Source: Marinosulfonomonas sp. | GTDB lineage: Bacteria; Pseudomonadota; Alphaproteobacteria; Rhodobacterales; Rhodobacteraceae | Reading direction: 5' to 3' | Length of the DNA stretch: 64,000 nucleotides | Assembly (NCBI GenBank): GCA_026984915.1 | Contig: JALSRG010000113.1 | Span: 1 to 64,000, forward strand | In this document: positions 1 through 9,761 of the stretch, in pieces | How the letters are laid out: every line of letters starts with the position of its first letter | How positions within the stretch are numbered: the stretch's first letter is position 1 | The notes under the pieces: generated by a model | Told to the model about the DNA's origin: nothing | Database searches by the model: none | The model's input: only the letters and a program-made list of their open reading frames with translations | Made by a program: the position numbers and the translations under genes

Positions 1-26
1 TTGCGAAGGGGAGTGGCTTTGCCCGG

Positions 27-1301
27 TCACTTCAGTTTTGTAACGCCCAGCATTTTCATGACTGCGGCTTCATAAAACGGTTCAGACACACCTTTGCGAA
101 CCTTGCGAATGAAATACCATTCAAACATCAGCTTGGCCCAATGCACCCAGCGCCCCTTTGATGTCCAGTTGACATTTCTTGGCGGGTTTTGCGGCATCGC
201 CAGGAAGGCCGCGCCCCGGTCCCCGAAATCGGCAAGGCAAAGCGCATTCCATGTGGGCAGCGCCGTTGGTTCCTCTCCGTCAATGATTTTCGGGATGTTG
301 TGCGCTGTCGCGGTTACCATGCTTTCGATCATGAAGCCGGTTTTCGGAACACCCGTGGGCACAGGGGTGGCCACAGGCGGGGCGATGGCAATACAGACGC
401 CGATGGCAAACACATTTGGGAATGCCGGGTTGCGCTGGTGCTTGTCGACTATGACAAATCCGCGCGGATTGACCAACCCTTCGATCCCCATTAGCGCGGG
501 GATCCCACGAAAGGCCGGCAGCATCATGGAATACTTGAATTCCTTTTCATGTTTTTTAATCTCTTTGCCGTCTTCATCAACTTCGGTGATGAAGGCTTTG
601 CCGTCTTCAAATTTTTCGACTTTCGCATTCGTGATCCAGTCGATGTGGCGACCGCGCATGATGGATTCGAGCATGCCTTTCGTATCACCAACACCGCCCA
701 GACCCAGATGGCCGACAAACGGTTCAGAAGTGACAAAGGTCATCGGAACCTTGTGACGGATCTTGCGGCGGCGCAAATCCGTATCCATCACCATGGCATA
801 TTCATAAGCCGGACCAAAGCAGGATGCGCCCTGAACCGCCCCGACAACGATCGGCCCCGGGTCCTCACAGAACTTTTCCCATGCATCTGCCGAGCCTTCG
901 GCATGTTCGATGGAACAAACTGATTGTGTCAACCCGTCTGGGCCAAACCCCTTGATTTCGTCAAAGGCAAGTTCGGGCCCTGTCGCAATAACAATATAGT
1001 CGTAAGACACGGATTGACCGCTTTCCAGTTCCACCCTGTTTTCGGCGGGATGAAGCTTTTTTGCGCCGTCGCAGATAAATTTGATTCCGCGGCGTGACAT
1101 GACCGGCTCAAGCTCGACTATAATGTCCTTTTTCTTGCGCCAGCCGACACCGGCCCAAGGGTTTGATGGGGTAAACTGGAAATAGGGTTTGTCGGAAATC
1201 ACAGTGACTTCATGACTTTTGGTTAGCTTTTCACGCAATTCAAAGGCTTGAATGGCACCGCCTAGCCCAGCCCCTAAAACAACAACATGTGCCATTGGCA
1301 T
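27..1301 (-). CDS. Sulfide:quinone oxidoreductase-like FAD protein
   Basis: Flavoprotein of the SQR / NDH-2 superfamily, predicted to oxidise sulfide and pass electrons to the quinone pool at the inner membrane. It has an N-terminal Rossmann motif (VVLGAGLGG), a second nucleotide-binding region (VVGAVQGAS) and cysteines near residues 129, 161 and 303 (SVCSIEH, GASCFGP, IGVCIA). These fit the SQR cysteine set. The C-terminal half (TPVPTGVPKTG, LCLADFGDRGA, then a basic amphipathic tail) resembles SQR membrane-association regions. I start it at 1301 because AGGAGG lies just upstream; the in-frame ATG at 1295 has better spacing (9 nt) and is equally possible. A longer reading to 1355 has no ribosome site. 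The distant sox cluster in this window makes a sulfur role likely, but the substrate is inferred. Confidence 0.75.
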   Translation of the reverse strand: MPMAHVVVLGAGLGGAIQAFELREKLTKSHEVTVISDKPYFQFTPSNPWAGVGWRKKKDIIVELEPVMSRRGIKFICDGAKKLHPAENRVELESGQSVSYDYIVIATGPELAFDEIKGFGPDGLTQSVCSIEHAEGSADAWEKFCEDPGPIVVGAVQGASCFGPAYEYAMVMDTDLRRRKIRHKVPMTFVTSEPFVGHLGLGGVGDTKGMLESIMRGRHIDWITNAKVEKFEDGKAFITEVDEDGKEIKKHEKEFKYSMMLPAFRGIPALMGIEGLVNPRGFVIVDKHQRNPAFPNVFAIGVCIAIAPPVATPVPTGVPKTGFMIESMVTATAHNIPKIIDGEEPTALPTWNALCLADFGDRGAAFLAMPQNPPRNVNWTSKGRWVHWAKLMFEWYFIRKVRKGVSEPFYEAAVMKMLGVTKLK

Positions 1302-1366
1302 TCTCCTCCTGGTGTTTTCATATCCAATCCCCGCGTGGTTCTGGCCTGACAACAAAATCCATCAGA

Positions 1367-1372
1367 ATTATA
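1367..1372 (-). promoter_or_regulatory. Putative -10 element of the SQR-like gene
   Basis: TATAAT read on the minus strand, about 65 bases before the start codon, preceded by TG (extended -10 style). No good -35 is visible. It sits inside the 8-base palindrome ATTATAAT (1367-1374). The same 8-mer occurs at the soxS/soxV divergent promoter (52219-52226), which may reflect shared regulation or just two consensus -10 boxes. Confidence 0.4.
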
Positions 1373-1666
1373 ATCACAGGGAAGTCATATCGTTTCTGTC
1401 ATGCAGATGCGCTTTGATGAGTCTGCACCGATTTTGATAAAACTACTACTTTGAAATGGCGAATCAAGACAAATTCCATTTTATGCATATAACGATTTTC
1501 AAATTAACGCCTGAAATGCCGCGTAACTATATGTAAAATATCACGTTTTCATCCCTCAAACACATAAAGTTTTCGCATGCGCGACAAATGGCCTCTCTAA
1601 AAAGAAACAGGGAATACCGGTGACCGGGGCTTTTCTTTTCCGGTTTTGCCGATATAGTTGGCCGCG

Positions 1667-1756
1667 ATGACGAGATACACTCATATCACATTTGATGCAG
1701 TTGCGGCCAGCGGCCGGCTGCCCTTGGGTGCTATCCTACTCCTTAGCTGCCTCTGA
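1667..1756 (+). CDS. Candidate leuA leader peptide (29 aa)
   Basis: A short reading frame upstream of leuA ends ...Gly-Ala-Ile-Leu-Leu-Leu-Ser-Cys-Leu-stop. Codons ATC CTA CTC CTT (1733-1744) form an Ile-Leu-Leu-Leu run using three different Leu codons, with a further Leu codon before the stop. No Shine-Dalgarno precedes the ATG; a TATAGT hexamer at 1653-1658 would place transcription start almost on the ATG, so translation may be leaderless, or TTG at 1658 may start it. Leader-peptide attenuation of leuA is known in Alphaproteobacteria. The hairpins immediately downstream (1750-1802) fit that role. Assigned from position and codon content, not homology. Confidence 0.55.
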   Translation: MTRYTHITFDAVAASGRLPLGAILLLSCL

Positions 1757-1802
1757 GCGTGCTCGCTATGGCGCGACCGTTCAGAGGATGTGATGCGCGC
1801 CA
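1750..1802 (+). promoter_or_regulatory. Candidate leuA attenuator: two mutually exclusive hairpins
   Basis: Directly after the Leu codon run, 1750-1759 (CCTCTGAGCG) pairs with 1778-1787 (CGTTCAGAGG) in a 10-bp stem with one G-U pair. The loop holds 1769-1775 (TGGCGCG), which can pair instead with 1796-1802 (CGCGCCA). The two helices cannot form together. A ribosome stalled on the Leu codons would cover the 5' arm of the first helix, the usual attenuation logic. Neither helix is followed by a T run, so the effect could be on translation or Rho access rather than intrinsic termination. Confidence 0.5.
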
Positions 1803-1838
1803 CTATTCTCGCTAAGGACATATACGAAAGTTTCCAAA

Positions 1839-3401
1839 ATGACCGATACATCAACGCAAGACCGCGTAATCATCTTTGACACCACTTTGCGCGACGGCGA
1901 ACAATCCCCCGGCGCCACCATGACCCATGACGAAAAACTGGAAATCGCATCCCTGCTGGATGAGATGGGCGTGGACGTGATCGAGGCCGGTTTCCCGATA
2001 GCCTCCGAGGGGGATTTTGCCGCCGTGTCCGAGATTGCCAAAAACAGCAAGAATGCGGTGATCTGCGGGCTGGCCCGCGCCAAGACCGGCGATATCGACC
2101 GCTGCTGGGAAGCGGTGAAATTCGCTGCCCGCCCGCGCATCCACACCTTTATCGGCACATCCCCCCAGCACCGCGCCATTCCCAATCTGGATATGGACGA
2201 AATGGCCGATGTGATCCATCAGACCGTGACCCATGCCCGCAACCTGTGCGACAATATCCAGTGGTCGCCGATGGATGCCACCCGCACCGAGGACGATTAC
2301 CTGTGCCGCGTGGTGGAAATTGCCATCAAGGCCGGCGCGACCACCATCAATATTCCCGATACTGTCGGCTATACGGCACCTGCCGAAAGCGCCAAGATCA
2401 TCCGCATGTTGCTGGAGCGGGTGCCGGGCGCCGATGACATCATCTTTGCCACCCATTGCCATAACGATCTGGGGATGGCCACCGCCAACGCGCTGGCCGC
2501 TGTGGACGCGGGTGCGCGGCAGATCGAATGCACCATCAACGGGCTGGGTGAACGTGCCGGCAACACCGCACTGGAAGAGGTGGTGATGGCAATGCGCGTG
2601 CGTAATGACATCATGCCGTACCGGACCGGCATCGACACCACCAAGATCATGAACCTGTCGCGCATGGTCGCCACGGTGTCCGGTTTTCCCGTACAATACA
2701 ACAAGGCCATCGTCGGCAAGAACGCCTTTGCTCATGAAAGCGGCATCCATCAGGACGGGATGCTGAAATCGGCCGATACATTTGAAATCATGCGGCCCGA
2801 GGATGTGGGCCTGTCGGAAACCAATCTGGTGATGGGCAAACATTCCGGCCGCGCCGCGTTGCGGGCCAAGCTGGCCGATCTGGGCTATGATCTGGCCGAC
2901 AACCAGTTGAAGGACGTGTTCGTGCGTTTCAAGGCGCTGGCCGATCGCAAAAAGGAAATCTATGACGACGACCTGATCGCCCTGATGCGCGACACCACAT
3001 CGGATGCCGAACATGACACGATCCAGTTGAACCACCTGCGCGTGGTCTGCGGCACATCCGGCCCGCAGACGGCGGAAATGACGCTTGAAATCGAGGGCAA
3101 GGATTGCACCACCACAGCCACTGGTGACGGGCCTGTTGATGCGGCTTTCAACGCAGTGAAAGAGCTGTTTCCGCATGATGCCCGTCTGCAATTGTATCAG
3201 GTCCATGCGGTGACCGAAGGCACCGATGCACAGGCAACAGTCAGCGTGCGGATGGAGGAAAATGGCAAGATCGCCGTTGGCCAGTCGGCGGATACCGATA
3301 CGGTGGTTGCATCAGTCCGGGCCTATGTCAACGCGCTGAATCGCTTGCTGGTCAGACGCGAAAAAACCAAGCCGGAGGATAATGCGGGGCCTGTTTCGTA
3401 A
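1839..3401 (+). CDS. leuA: 2-isopropylmalate synthase
   Basis: Catalyses condensation of acetyl-CoA with 2-oxoisovalerate, the committed step of leucine synthesis. The 520-residue protein has the full two-part layout: an N-terminal TIM barrel with FDTTLRDGEQSPG (metal site and catalytic region), the HCHNDLGMA metal-binding motif and NGLGERAGN, then a C-terminal LeuA regulatory domain from about residue 390 that normally binds leucine. Length is typical. The ATG at 1839 is the first in frame and matches the family start (VIIFDTTLRDG begins about 10 residues in). The ribosome site is weak (GAAAG). Transcription is probably controlled by the leader and attenuator upstream. Confidence 0.97.
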   Translation: MTDTSTQDRVIIFDTTLRDGEQSPGATMTHDEKLEIASLLDEMGVDVIEAGFPIASEGDFAAVSEIAKNSKNAVICGLARAKTGDIDRCWEAVKFAARPRIHTFIGTSPQHRAIPNLDMDEMADVIHQTVTHARNLCDNIQWSPMDATRTEDDYLCRVVEIAIKAGATTINIPDTVGYTAPAESAKIIRMLLERVPGADDIIFATHCHNDLGMATANALAAVDAGARQIECTINGLGERAGNTALEEVVMAMRVRNDIMPYRTGIDTTKIMNLSRMVATVSGFPVQYNKAIVGKNAFAHESGIHQDGMLKSADTFEIMRPEDVGLSETNLVMGKHSGRAALRAKLADLGYDLADNQLKDVFVRFKALADRKKEIYDDDLIALMRDTTSDAEHDTIQLNHLRVVCGTSGPQTAEMTLEIEGKDCTTTATGDGPVDAAFNAVKELFPHDARLQLYQVHAVTEGTDAQATVSVRMEENGKIAVGQSADTDTVVASVRAYVNALNRLLVRREKTKPEDNAGPVS

Positions 3402-3575
3402 GGAAATTCAAGTTGGGCGCGGTAAATCTGAAATTGTAATAAACATGCAAAAATTGCCCTGATATTTGTCTGAAAATGCCAGAAATTTCAATAATCCAAT
3501 GTTTTTGCCATACCTTGCACTCGCAGGGCAGCCTCGCTTAGACGGAAATTGGCAAAAAGGTGCTGACCTTGGTGA

Positions 3576-4718
<1,143 letters not shown>

Positions 4719-4733
4719 GGCCGAACCGGCCTT

Positions 4734-5666
4734 GTGGAGCAGCCCTTGGCTAAGGAAAACGCATCATATCGCTATCTTCGCCCGGTCCGGCGCATCCTGG
4801 TCGGGCTTTTGGTTTTCCTGCTTATGGGGACCTTTCTGCTATGGCGCATCGACAGCCCGCGTGTTGAACGGTTTCGCACCCGCCTGATTGATCGCGTGGT
4901 GCCCGGTTTTGAGTGGGCAATGGCGCCACTGACAGGGGCGGCAAAAATGGTGGAAAGCTATCAGTCCTATCAGAAACTGTTTGAGCAGAATCAGGAATTG
5001 CGGCGCGAACTTCAGCAGATGAAATCCTGGAAAGAAGCGGCGCTGCAACTGGAGCAGAAAAATGCCAAGTTGCTGGATTTGAACAAAGTTCGCCTGGATC
5101 CGAAGCTGACCTATGTAACAGGTGTTGTTCTGGCTGATAGCGGCTCGCCGTTTCGCCAATCGGTTCTGGTGAATGTTGGCTCTCGCGATGGTATCAGGGA
5201 TGGTTGGGCGACGATGGATGGAATTGGCCTCGTCGGCAGAATTTCGGGGGTCGGAAACCGTACGGCGCGTGTTATTCTGCTGACTGATTCAAACAGCCGA
5301 ATTCCGGTAACAATACAACCATCGGGACAAAAAGCCGTTTTGGCAGGGGATAATTCAGCGGTGCCGCCCATTGAGTTTCTTGAAAAGCCGGAATTGGTCC
5401 GCCCTGGCGATAGTGTTGTTTCCTCGGGTGATGGCGGGGTGTTTCCTGCTGGTCTGCTGGTTGGGCGAATCGCCCAGGGGTCGGACCGGCGGTTAAGGGT
5501 TCGTCTTGCCGCCGATTACGAACGGCTGGAATATTTGCGCGTATTGCGATCCAAACCGGTGGAACTGCTGTCCGACCCCGGAAAACTGCTGATCCCGATT
5601 TCGCCGGTTGCGGAGGTTCCAGCAGAAGAGCCGGAGGGCGCAGCAAGCGCAGGGCAGGATGGTTGA
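4734..5666 (+). CDS. mreC: Rod-shape determining protein MreC
   Basis: Periplasmic scaffold of the elongasome that links MreB and MreD to PBP2 and RodA. It has a short cytoplasmic head, one membrane segment (about residues 21-42, ILVGLLVFLLMGTFLLW), a coiled coil (SYQSYQKLFEQNQELRRELQQ region) and the beta-barrel MreC domain (VLVNVGSRDGI ... GDSVVSSGDGGVFPAGLLVG). The start is GTG at 4734; TTG at 4746 is an alternative. It begins 15 bases after the mreB stop, and its last bases overlap the start of mreD. Confidence 0.95.
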   Translation: MEQPLAKENASYRYLRPVRRILVGLLVFLLMGTFLLWRIDSPRVERFRTRLIDRVVPGFEWAMAPLTGAAKMVESYQSYQKLFEQNQELRRELQQMKSWKEAALQLEQKNAKLLDLNKVRLDPKLTYVTGVVLADSGSPFRQSVLVNVGSRDGIRDGWATMDGIGLVGRISGVGNRTARVILLTDSNSRIPVTIQPSGQKAVLAGDNSAVPPIEFLEKPELVRPGDSVVSSGDGGVFPAGLLVGRIAQGSDRRLRVRLAADYERLEYLRVLRSKPVELLSDPGKLLIPISPVAEVPAEEPEGAASAGQDG

Positions 5667-6198
5667 TAGTGCGACCTTGCGAACCTGGTTGTACCGGATG
5701 GTTTATCTTGTCACCTGTTGTGTCATAATCTTCTTTCATCTCATTCCGTTGCAGACCATGTTTGGGCGGTGGCCCGCGCCTGATCTGATATCCTCGTTGA
5801 CTTTCGCCTGGATTTTGCGGCGCCCCGAGTATGTGCCGGTTCTGATGATTGCCGCAGTCATGTTTCTGGCCGATATGTTGCTCTTGCGCCCCCCCGGGCT
5901 GCAGGCGGCCTTTATTGTGATCGGGGCGGAATTTTTACGGCGAAGATGGCATTTGATGCGCGAACTTCCGTTCTGGATGGAGTGGGCTGTTGTCGCGGGG
6001 GTTCTGGTTGCTATCGTGATTGGGCAAAGACTGCTATTGACGATCGCAATGTTGGAACGGCCTTCCATGTCGTTAACTCTGCTACAATTGCTCGCAACGA
6101 TTCTCAGCTACCCTCTTGTCGTATTCGCAACACGTAATATCTTTGGAGTACAGAAATCCGCGCCAGGGGCCGTGGACGCTTTGGGACATCGCATATGA
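5659..6198 (+). CDS. mreD: Rod-shape determining membrane protein MreD
   Basis: Small integral membrane partner of MreC in the elongasome. About 179 residues with five or more hydrophobic segments (MVYLVTCCVIIFFHLIP, YVPVLMIAAVMFLADMLLL, WAVVAGVLVAIVIGQRLLL, and others) and the family motif PDLISSLTFAWILRRPEYVP. The ATG at 5659 follows AGGGCAGG and overlaps the mreC stop by 8 bases; an in-frame ATG at 5608 lies within mreC and is less likely. The stop overlaps the start of mrdA. Confidence 0.9.
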   Translation: MVDSATLRTWLYRMVYLVTCCVIIFFHLIPLQTMFGRWPAPDLISSLTFAWILRRPEYVPVLMIAAVMFLADMLLLRPPGLQAAFIVIGAEFLRRRWHLMRELPFWMEWAVVAGVLVAIVIGQRLLLTIAMLERPSMSLTLLQLLATILSYPLVVFATRNIFGVQKSAPGAVDALGHRI

Positions 6199-8138
6199 GA
6201 CGCGCCACAAAAGATACGGAGGAGAGCCAGCGCCGTATATCCCGGCGGGCACTTCTGCTTGGCGTATCGCAACTCGGTTTTGCCGGAGTTCTGGCTGCGC
6301 GCATGCGCTATCTGCAGGTTGACGAGGCAGATCAGTTCCGGCTTTTGGCAGATGAAAACCGTATAAATATTCGTCTGTTACCACCGGTTCGCGGCCTTAT
6401 TTATGACAGGAACGGCGTGCCGTTGGCGGTGAACGAGCAGAACTACCGGGTCACAATTGTAAAAGAAGATGCCGGGGATGTTGACGCCGTAATCGAGCGA
6501 TTGTCCAAACTGATATCCTTTGATCCGGAGGAGTTGGAAAAATCCCGAAAAGAGATTGACGAGCGCAGCCCCTTTGTTCCTGTAACCTTGGCAGACCGTC
6601 TGAGTTGGAAGCAGGTCGCCGAAGTTGCGGTGAACGCGCCGGCCTTGCCCGGAGTGACCCCGGAGGTCGGCCTGACCCGCTATTATCCCTGGGACACGGA
6701 TTTTGCCCATATCGTCGGTTATGTCGGACCCGTTTCCGACTATGATCTGAAACGCCTTGAAGATCCGGATCCGGTGCTTCAGATTCCGCGGTTTCAGATT
6801 GGCAAATCGGGCATCGAGGCCAAGCTGGAAAAATCCCTGCGCGGCAAGGCCGGTATCAAGCGTATCGAGGTCAATGCGATTGGCCGCGTCATCAGAGAGC
6901 TTGACCGGAAGGAAAGTACGCCTGGGGCCAACATTCAGGTGACAATCGACAGCGCCCTGCAGAATTATGTGCAAGAACGCCTGAAAGGCGAGAGCGCCGC
7001 CGCCGTGGTCATAGATACCCAAACCGGTGACTTGCTGGCAGTTGGCTCTTCGCCGGCCTTTGACCCCAATAAATTTGTGACAGGCATTTCAGTACCCGAT
7101 TACAAGGCGTTACTGGATAACGAGAGACGCCCGCTTGCAAACAAGGCCGTTCAGGGGACTTATCCGCCCGGCTCGACCTTCAAGATGGTTACGGCGCTGG
7201 CCGCCCTGGAGGCCGGGGTCGTCACCCCTGAAGAAACAGTTCTTTGCAAAGGCTTCATCGAAGTGGGGGGGCGGCGTTTTCACTGTTGGAAACGCGCCGG
7301 CCACGGCCAGATGGATTTGCACAATTCAATCCGCCAGTCATGCGACGTTTATTATTACGAAATGGCGCAGCGTGCCGGGATTGAAAAAATAACGGCCATG
7401 GCAAACCGGCTGGGGCTTGGCCAGCACTTTCCAATACCGATGTCTGCGGTTGCCGAGGGTCTGACGCCAACCAAAGATTGGAAACGCCGCAAAAAAGGTG
7501 CCGATTGGGTTATCGGCGATTCCCTGAATTCCGCCATTGGTCAGGGGTTCGTTCTGGCGTCTCCGCTGCAATTGGCGGTCATGAGCGCGCGCTTGGCAAG
7601 TGGTCGCTCGGTCACACCGCGGTTGATAAAATCAATGAACGGGCAGGAAACCCCTCTGGGTGCAGGAGAACCCTTGGGATTGAATGAAAACCACCTGCGC
7701 CAAATTCGCAAGGCAATGTTTGATGTTTCAAACAGCAAACGCGGCACAGCCTTCCGGGCGAGAATTGTTGAGGACGGGTTCCGCCTGGCCGGAAAGACGG
7801 GAACCAGCCAGGTTCGTAATATTACCAAGGCTGAACGGGCGCGCGGGGTGATTCGAAACCGCGATCTGCCATGGAAACGACGCGACCACGCGTTGTTTGT
7901 ATCCTTCGCTCCTTTCGACAATCCCAGAATCGCCGTGTCGGTTGTTGTGGAACATGGCGGCGGCGGGTCAACCGTTGCGGCGCCGATAGCACGTGATATC
8001 GTCCTGCGAACCCTTTATGGCAAGCTGCCGCCCTTGGAAGCCTATCCCAAGAAAGACAGATGGCGCATACGACAGGAGCAAGAAAAACTCAGTCTGCGTG
8101 ACCCGGCCAAGCCAAGCGAGGGCCAGGACCGCGCATGA
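6195..8138 (+). CDS. mrdA: Peptidoglycan transpeptidase PBP2
   Basis: Class B penicillin-binding protein that cross-links lateral-wall peptidoglycan together with RodA. It has one N-terminal membrane anchor (about residues 17-36), a pedestal domain (PPVRGLIYDRNGVPLA), and a transpeptidase domain with all three active-site motifs: SxxK at Ser327 (GSTFK), SxD-type at Ser382 (SCD) and KTG at Lys534 (GKTGTS). 647 residues is normal. ATG overlaps the mreD stop by 4 bases, and the stop overlaps rodA by 4 bases, indicating translational coupling. Confidence 0.97.
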   Translation: MRRATKDTEESQRRISRRALLLGVSQLGFAGVLAARMRYLQVDEADQFRLLADENRINIRLLPPVRGLIYDRNGVPLAVNEQNYRVTIVKEDAGDVDAVIERLSKLISFDPEELEKSRKEIDERSPFVPVTLADRLSWKQVAEVAVNAPALPGVTPEVGLTRYYPWDTDFAHIVGYVGPVSDYDLKRLEDPDPVLQIPRFQIGKSGIEAKLEKSLRGKAGIKRIEVNAIGRVIRELDRKESTPGANIQVTIDSALQNYVQERLKGESAAAVVIDTQTGDLLAVGSSPAFDPNKFVTGISVPDYKALLDNERRPLANKAVQGTYPPGSTFKMVTALAALEAGVVTPEETVLCKGFIEVGGRRFHCWKRAGHGQMDLHNSIRQSCDVYYYEMAQRAGIEKITAMANRLGLGQHFPIPMSAVAEGLTPTKDWKRRKKGADWVIGDSLNSAIGQGFVLASPLQLAVMSARLASGRSVTPRLIKSMNGQETPLGAGEPLGLNENHLRQIRKAMFDVSNSKRGTAFRARIVEDGFRLAGKTGTSQVRNITKAERARGVIRNRDLPWKRRDHALFVSFAPFDNPRIAVSVVVEHGGGGSTVAAPIARDIVLRTLYGKLPPLEAYPKKDRWRIRQEQEKLSLRDPAKPSEGQDRA

Positions 8139-9274
8139 GTTATCTTGAGTACACCGTCAAACATGTGCCCTCCGGGCTGCGCAAACTGCTGCATCTCAAC
8201 TGGGCCCTGGTTTTGTTGCTGACTGCGGTCAGCTGTGTCGGATTCCTGATGCTTTACGCGGTTGCGGGCGGGGCCTGGACACCATGGGTTGAGCCTCAGA
8301 TGATGCGGTTTGCCATGGGAATGGTGGTTATGCTGTTTGTGGCCATGGTGCCGATCTGGTTCTGGCGCAATATGGCGGGTGTTGCTTACGGGGTTTCCAT
8401 CCTTTTGCTTGTCGCTGTAGAGTACATGGGGGACGTGAATATGGGGGCCAGGCGCTGGATTGATTTGGGCTTCATTCGTCTTCAGCCATCGGAACTGGCG
8501 AAAATTACCATGGTCATGCTGTTGGCAGCTTACTATGATTGGCTTGATATTCGCAAGGTTTCCAAACCCTTATGGGTGATTGTGCCCTTGTTGATCATTC
8601 TTCTGCCAACGGCTCTGGTCTTGAAACAACCTGATCTGGGCACCGCAATTCTGTTGATTGCCGGTGGCGGGATCGTGATGTTTCTTGCCGGGGTCAGCCT
8701 GTACTATTTTGGCGCTGTACTGGCCTTGGGGGCCGGGTTGATAACAGCGGTTTTCAGGTCACGGGGAACCCCTTGGCAGTTATTGAAGGACTACCAGTTC
8801 AAACGCATAGACACGTTTCTCGATCCAAGCATTGACCCATTGGGGCAGGGGTATCATATTACCCAGTCGAAAATCGCTCTGGGCTCCGGTGGCTGGGGGG
8901 GGCGAGGCTTTATGCAAGGCACACAGACCCGGCTGAACTTTCTGCCCGAAAAACATACGGATTTCATTTTTACGACACTCGCCGAGGATTTCGGTTTTGT
9001 CGGCGGGATAACACTTCTTGGTCTTTACATGCTGATCCTCGGGTTTTGTTTTTATACTGCACTCAAGACAAAAGATCGTTTTGCATCGCTGACGACGCTT
9101 GGCATCGGCTCAACCTTTTTCCTGTTTTTTGCGGTCAACATGTCCATGGTCATGGGGCTTGCTCCGGTCGTGGGGGTGCCTTTGCCGCTGGTGTCATATG
9201 GCGGCTCGGCAATGCTGGTTCTGCTGGCAGCGTTCGGATTGGTGCAGAGTGCAAATGTGCACCGACCAAGGTAG
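8135..9274 (+). CDS. rodA: Peptidoglycan glycosyltransferase RodA
   Basis: SEDS-family polytopic membrane protein that polymerises lipid II during elongation, partner of PBP2. Around ten hydrophobic segments. Family motifs include MGARRWIDLGFIRLQPSELAKI, KQPDLGTA, and the signature GQGYHITQSKIALGSGG followed by LPEKHTDFIF (with the conserved Asp of the catalytic loop) and PLPLVSYGGSAM. 379 residues is typical. Last gene of the mre operon; the next gene starts 76 bases later and is functionally unrelated. No intrinsic terminator is visible in between. Confidence 0.97.
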   Translation: MSYLEYTVKHVPSGLRKLLHLNWALVLLLTAVSCVGFLMLYAVAGGAWTPWVEPQMMRFAMGMVVMLFVAMVPIWFWRNMAGVAYGVSILLLVAVEYMGDVNMGARRWIDLGFIRLQPSELAKITMVMLLAAYYDWLDIRKVSKPLWVIVPLLIILLPTALVLKQPDLGTAILLIAGGGIVMFLAGVSLYYFGAVLALGAGLITAVFRSRGTPWQLLKDYQFKRIDTFLDPSIDPLGQGYHITQSKIALGSGGWGGRGFMQGTQTRLNFLPEKHTDFIFTTLAEDFGFVGGITLLGLYMLILGFCFYTALKTKDRFASLTTLGIGSTFFLFFAVNMSMVMGLAPVVGVPLPLVSYGGSAMLVLLAAFGLVQSANVHRPR

Positions 9275-9350
9275 ATGCGGCCAAGACAAAGCCTGATTGT
9301 AATATCTGACCTTCGCGCATAGGGTTCTGTTCATATGAAAGGAGGGTCAG

Positions 9351-9761
9351 ATGTCGGTTTTTCACCTGGCGTTCAATGTCACGGATCTTGAAAAATCACG
9401 TGCTTTCTACCACGATATATTGGGATGTGCCGAAGGGCGAAGCACTGATACCTGGGTCGATTTCAATTTTTTCGGTCACCAGATTTCACTGCACCTGGGC
9501 AAGCCATTTCAAACCGAAAACTCGGGACAAGTAGCAGGCCATCTGGTGCCAATGCCGCATTTGGGGGTCGTGCTGCCCCTGGAAGAATGGCGCAGCCTTT
9601 CTGCAAGGTTGCAAGCCGCGGGCATCGATTTTGTGCTTGAGCCGAGCACCCGTTTTGCTGGTGAGGCTGGCGAGCAAAGCACCATGTTTTTCCGGGATCC
9701 TTCGGGAAACCCCATTGAAATAAAAGGCTTTGCCGACATGGCCCAAGTGTTTGAAAAATGA
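9351..9761 (+). CDS. VOC-superfamily (glyoxalase / dioxygenase-like) protein
   Basis: 136-residue protein of the vicinal oxygen chelate fold. It opens with [23 protein letters not shown] and closes with [16 protein letters not shown]. The first His (FHLAF), a central His and the last Glu (IEIKG) would be the metal ligands. An AGGAGG ribosome site precedes the ATG. Its stop overlaps the start of the next gene (ATGA), so the two are probably co-translated. Members of this family act as glyoxalases, dioxygenases or resistance proteins; nothing here fixes the substrate. Confidence 0.8.
   Translation: MSVFHLAFNVTDLEKSRAFYHDILGCAEGRSTDTWVDFNFFGHQISLHLGKPFQTENSGQVAGHLVPMPHLGVVLPLEEWRSLSARLQAAGIDFVLEPSTRFAGEAGEQSTMFFRDPSGNPIEIKGFADMAQVFEK

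Noticed and set aside
1851-3206. Long minus-strand frame (451 codons) opposite leuA
   Set aside because: Exact antisense of leuA; His/Gly/Asp-rich composition without family motifs, typical of a shadow of a GC-rich gene.
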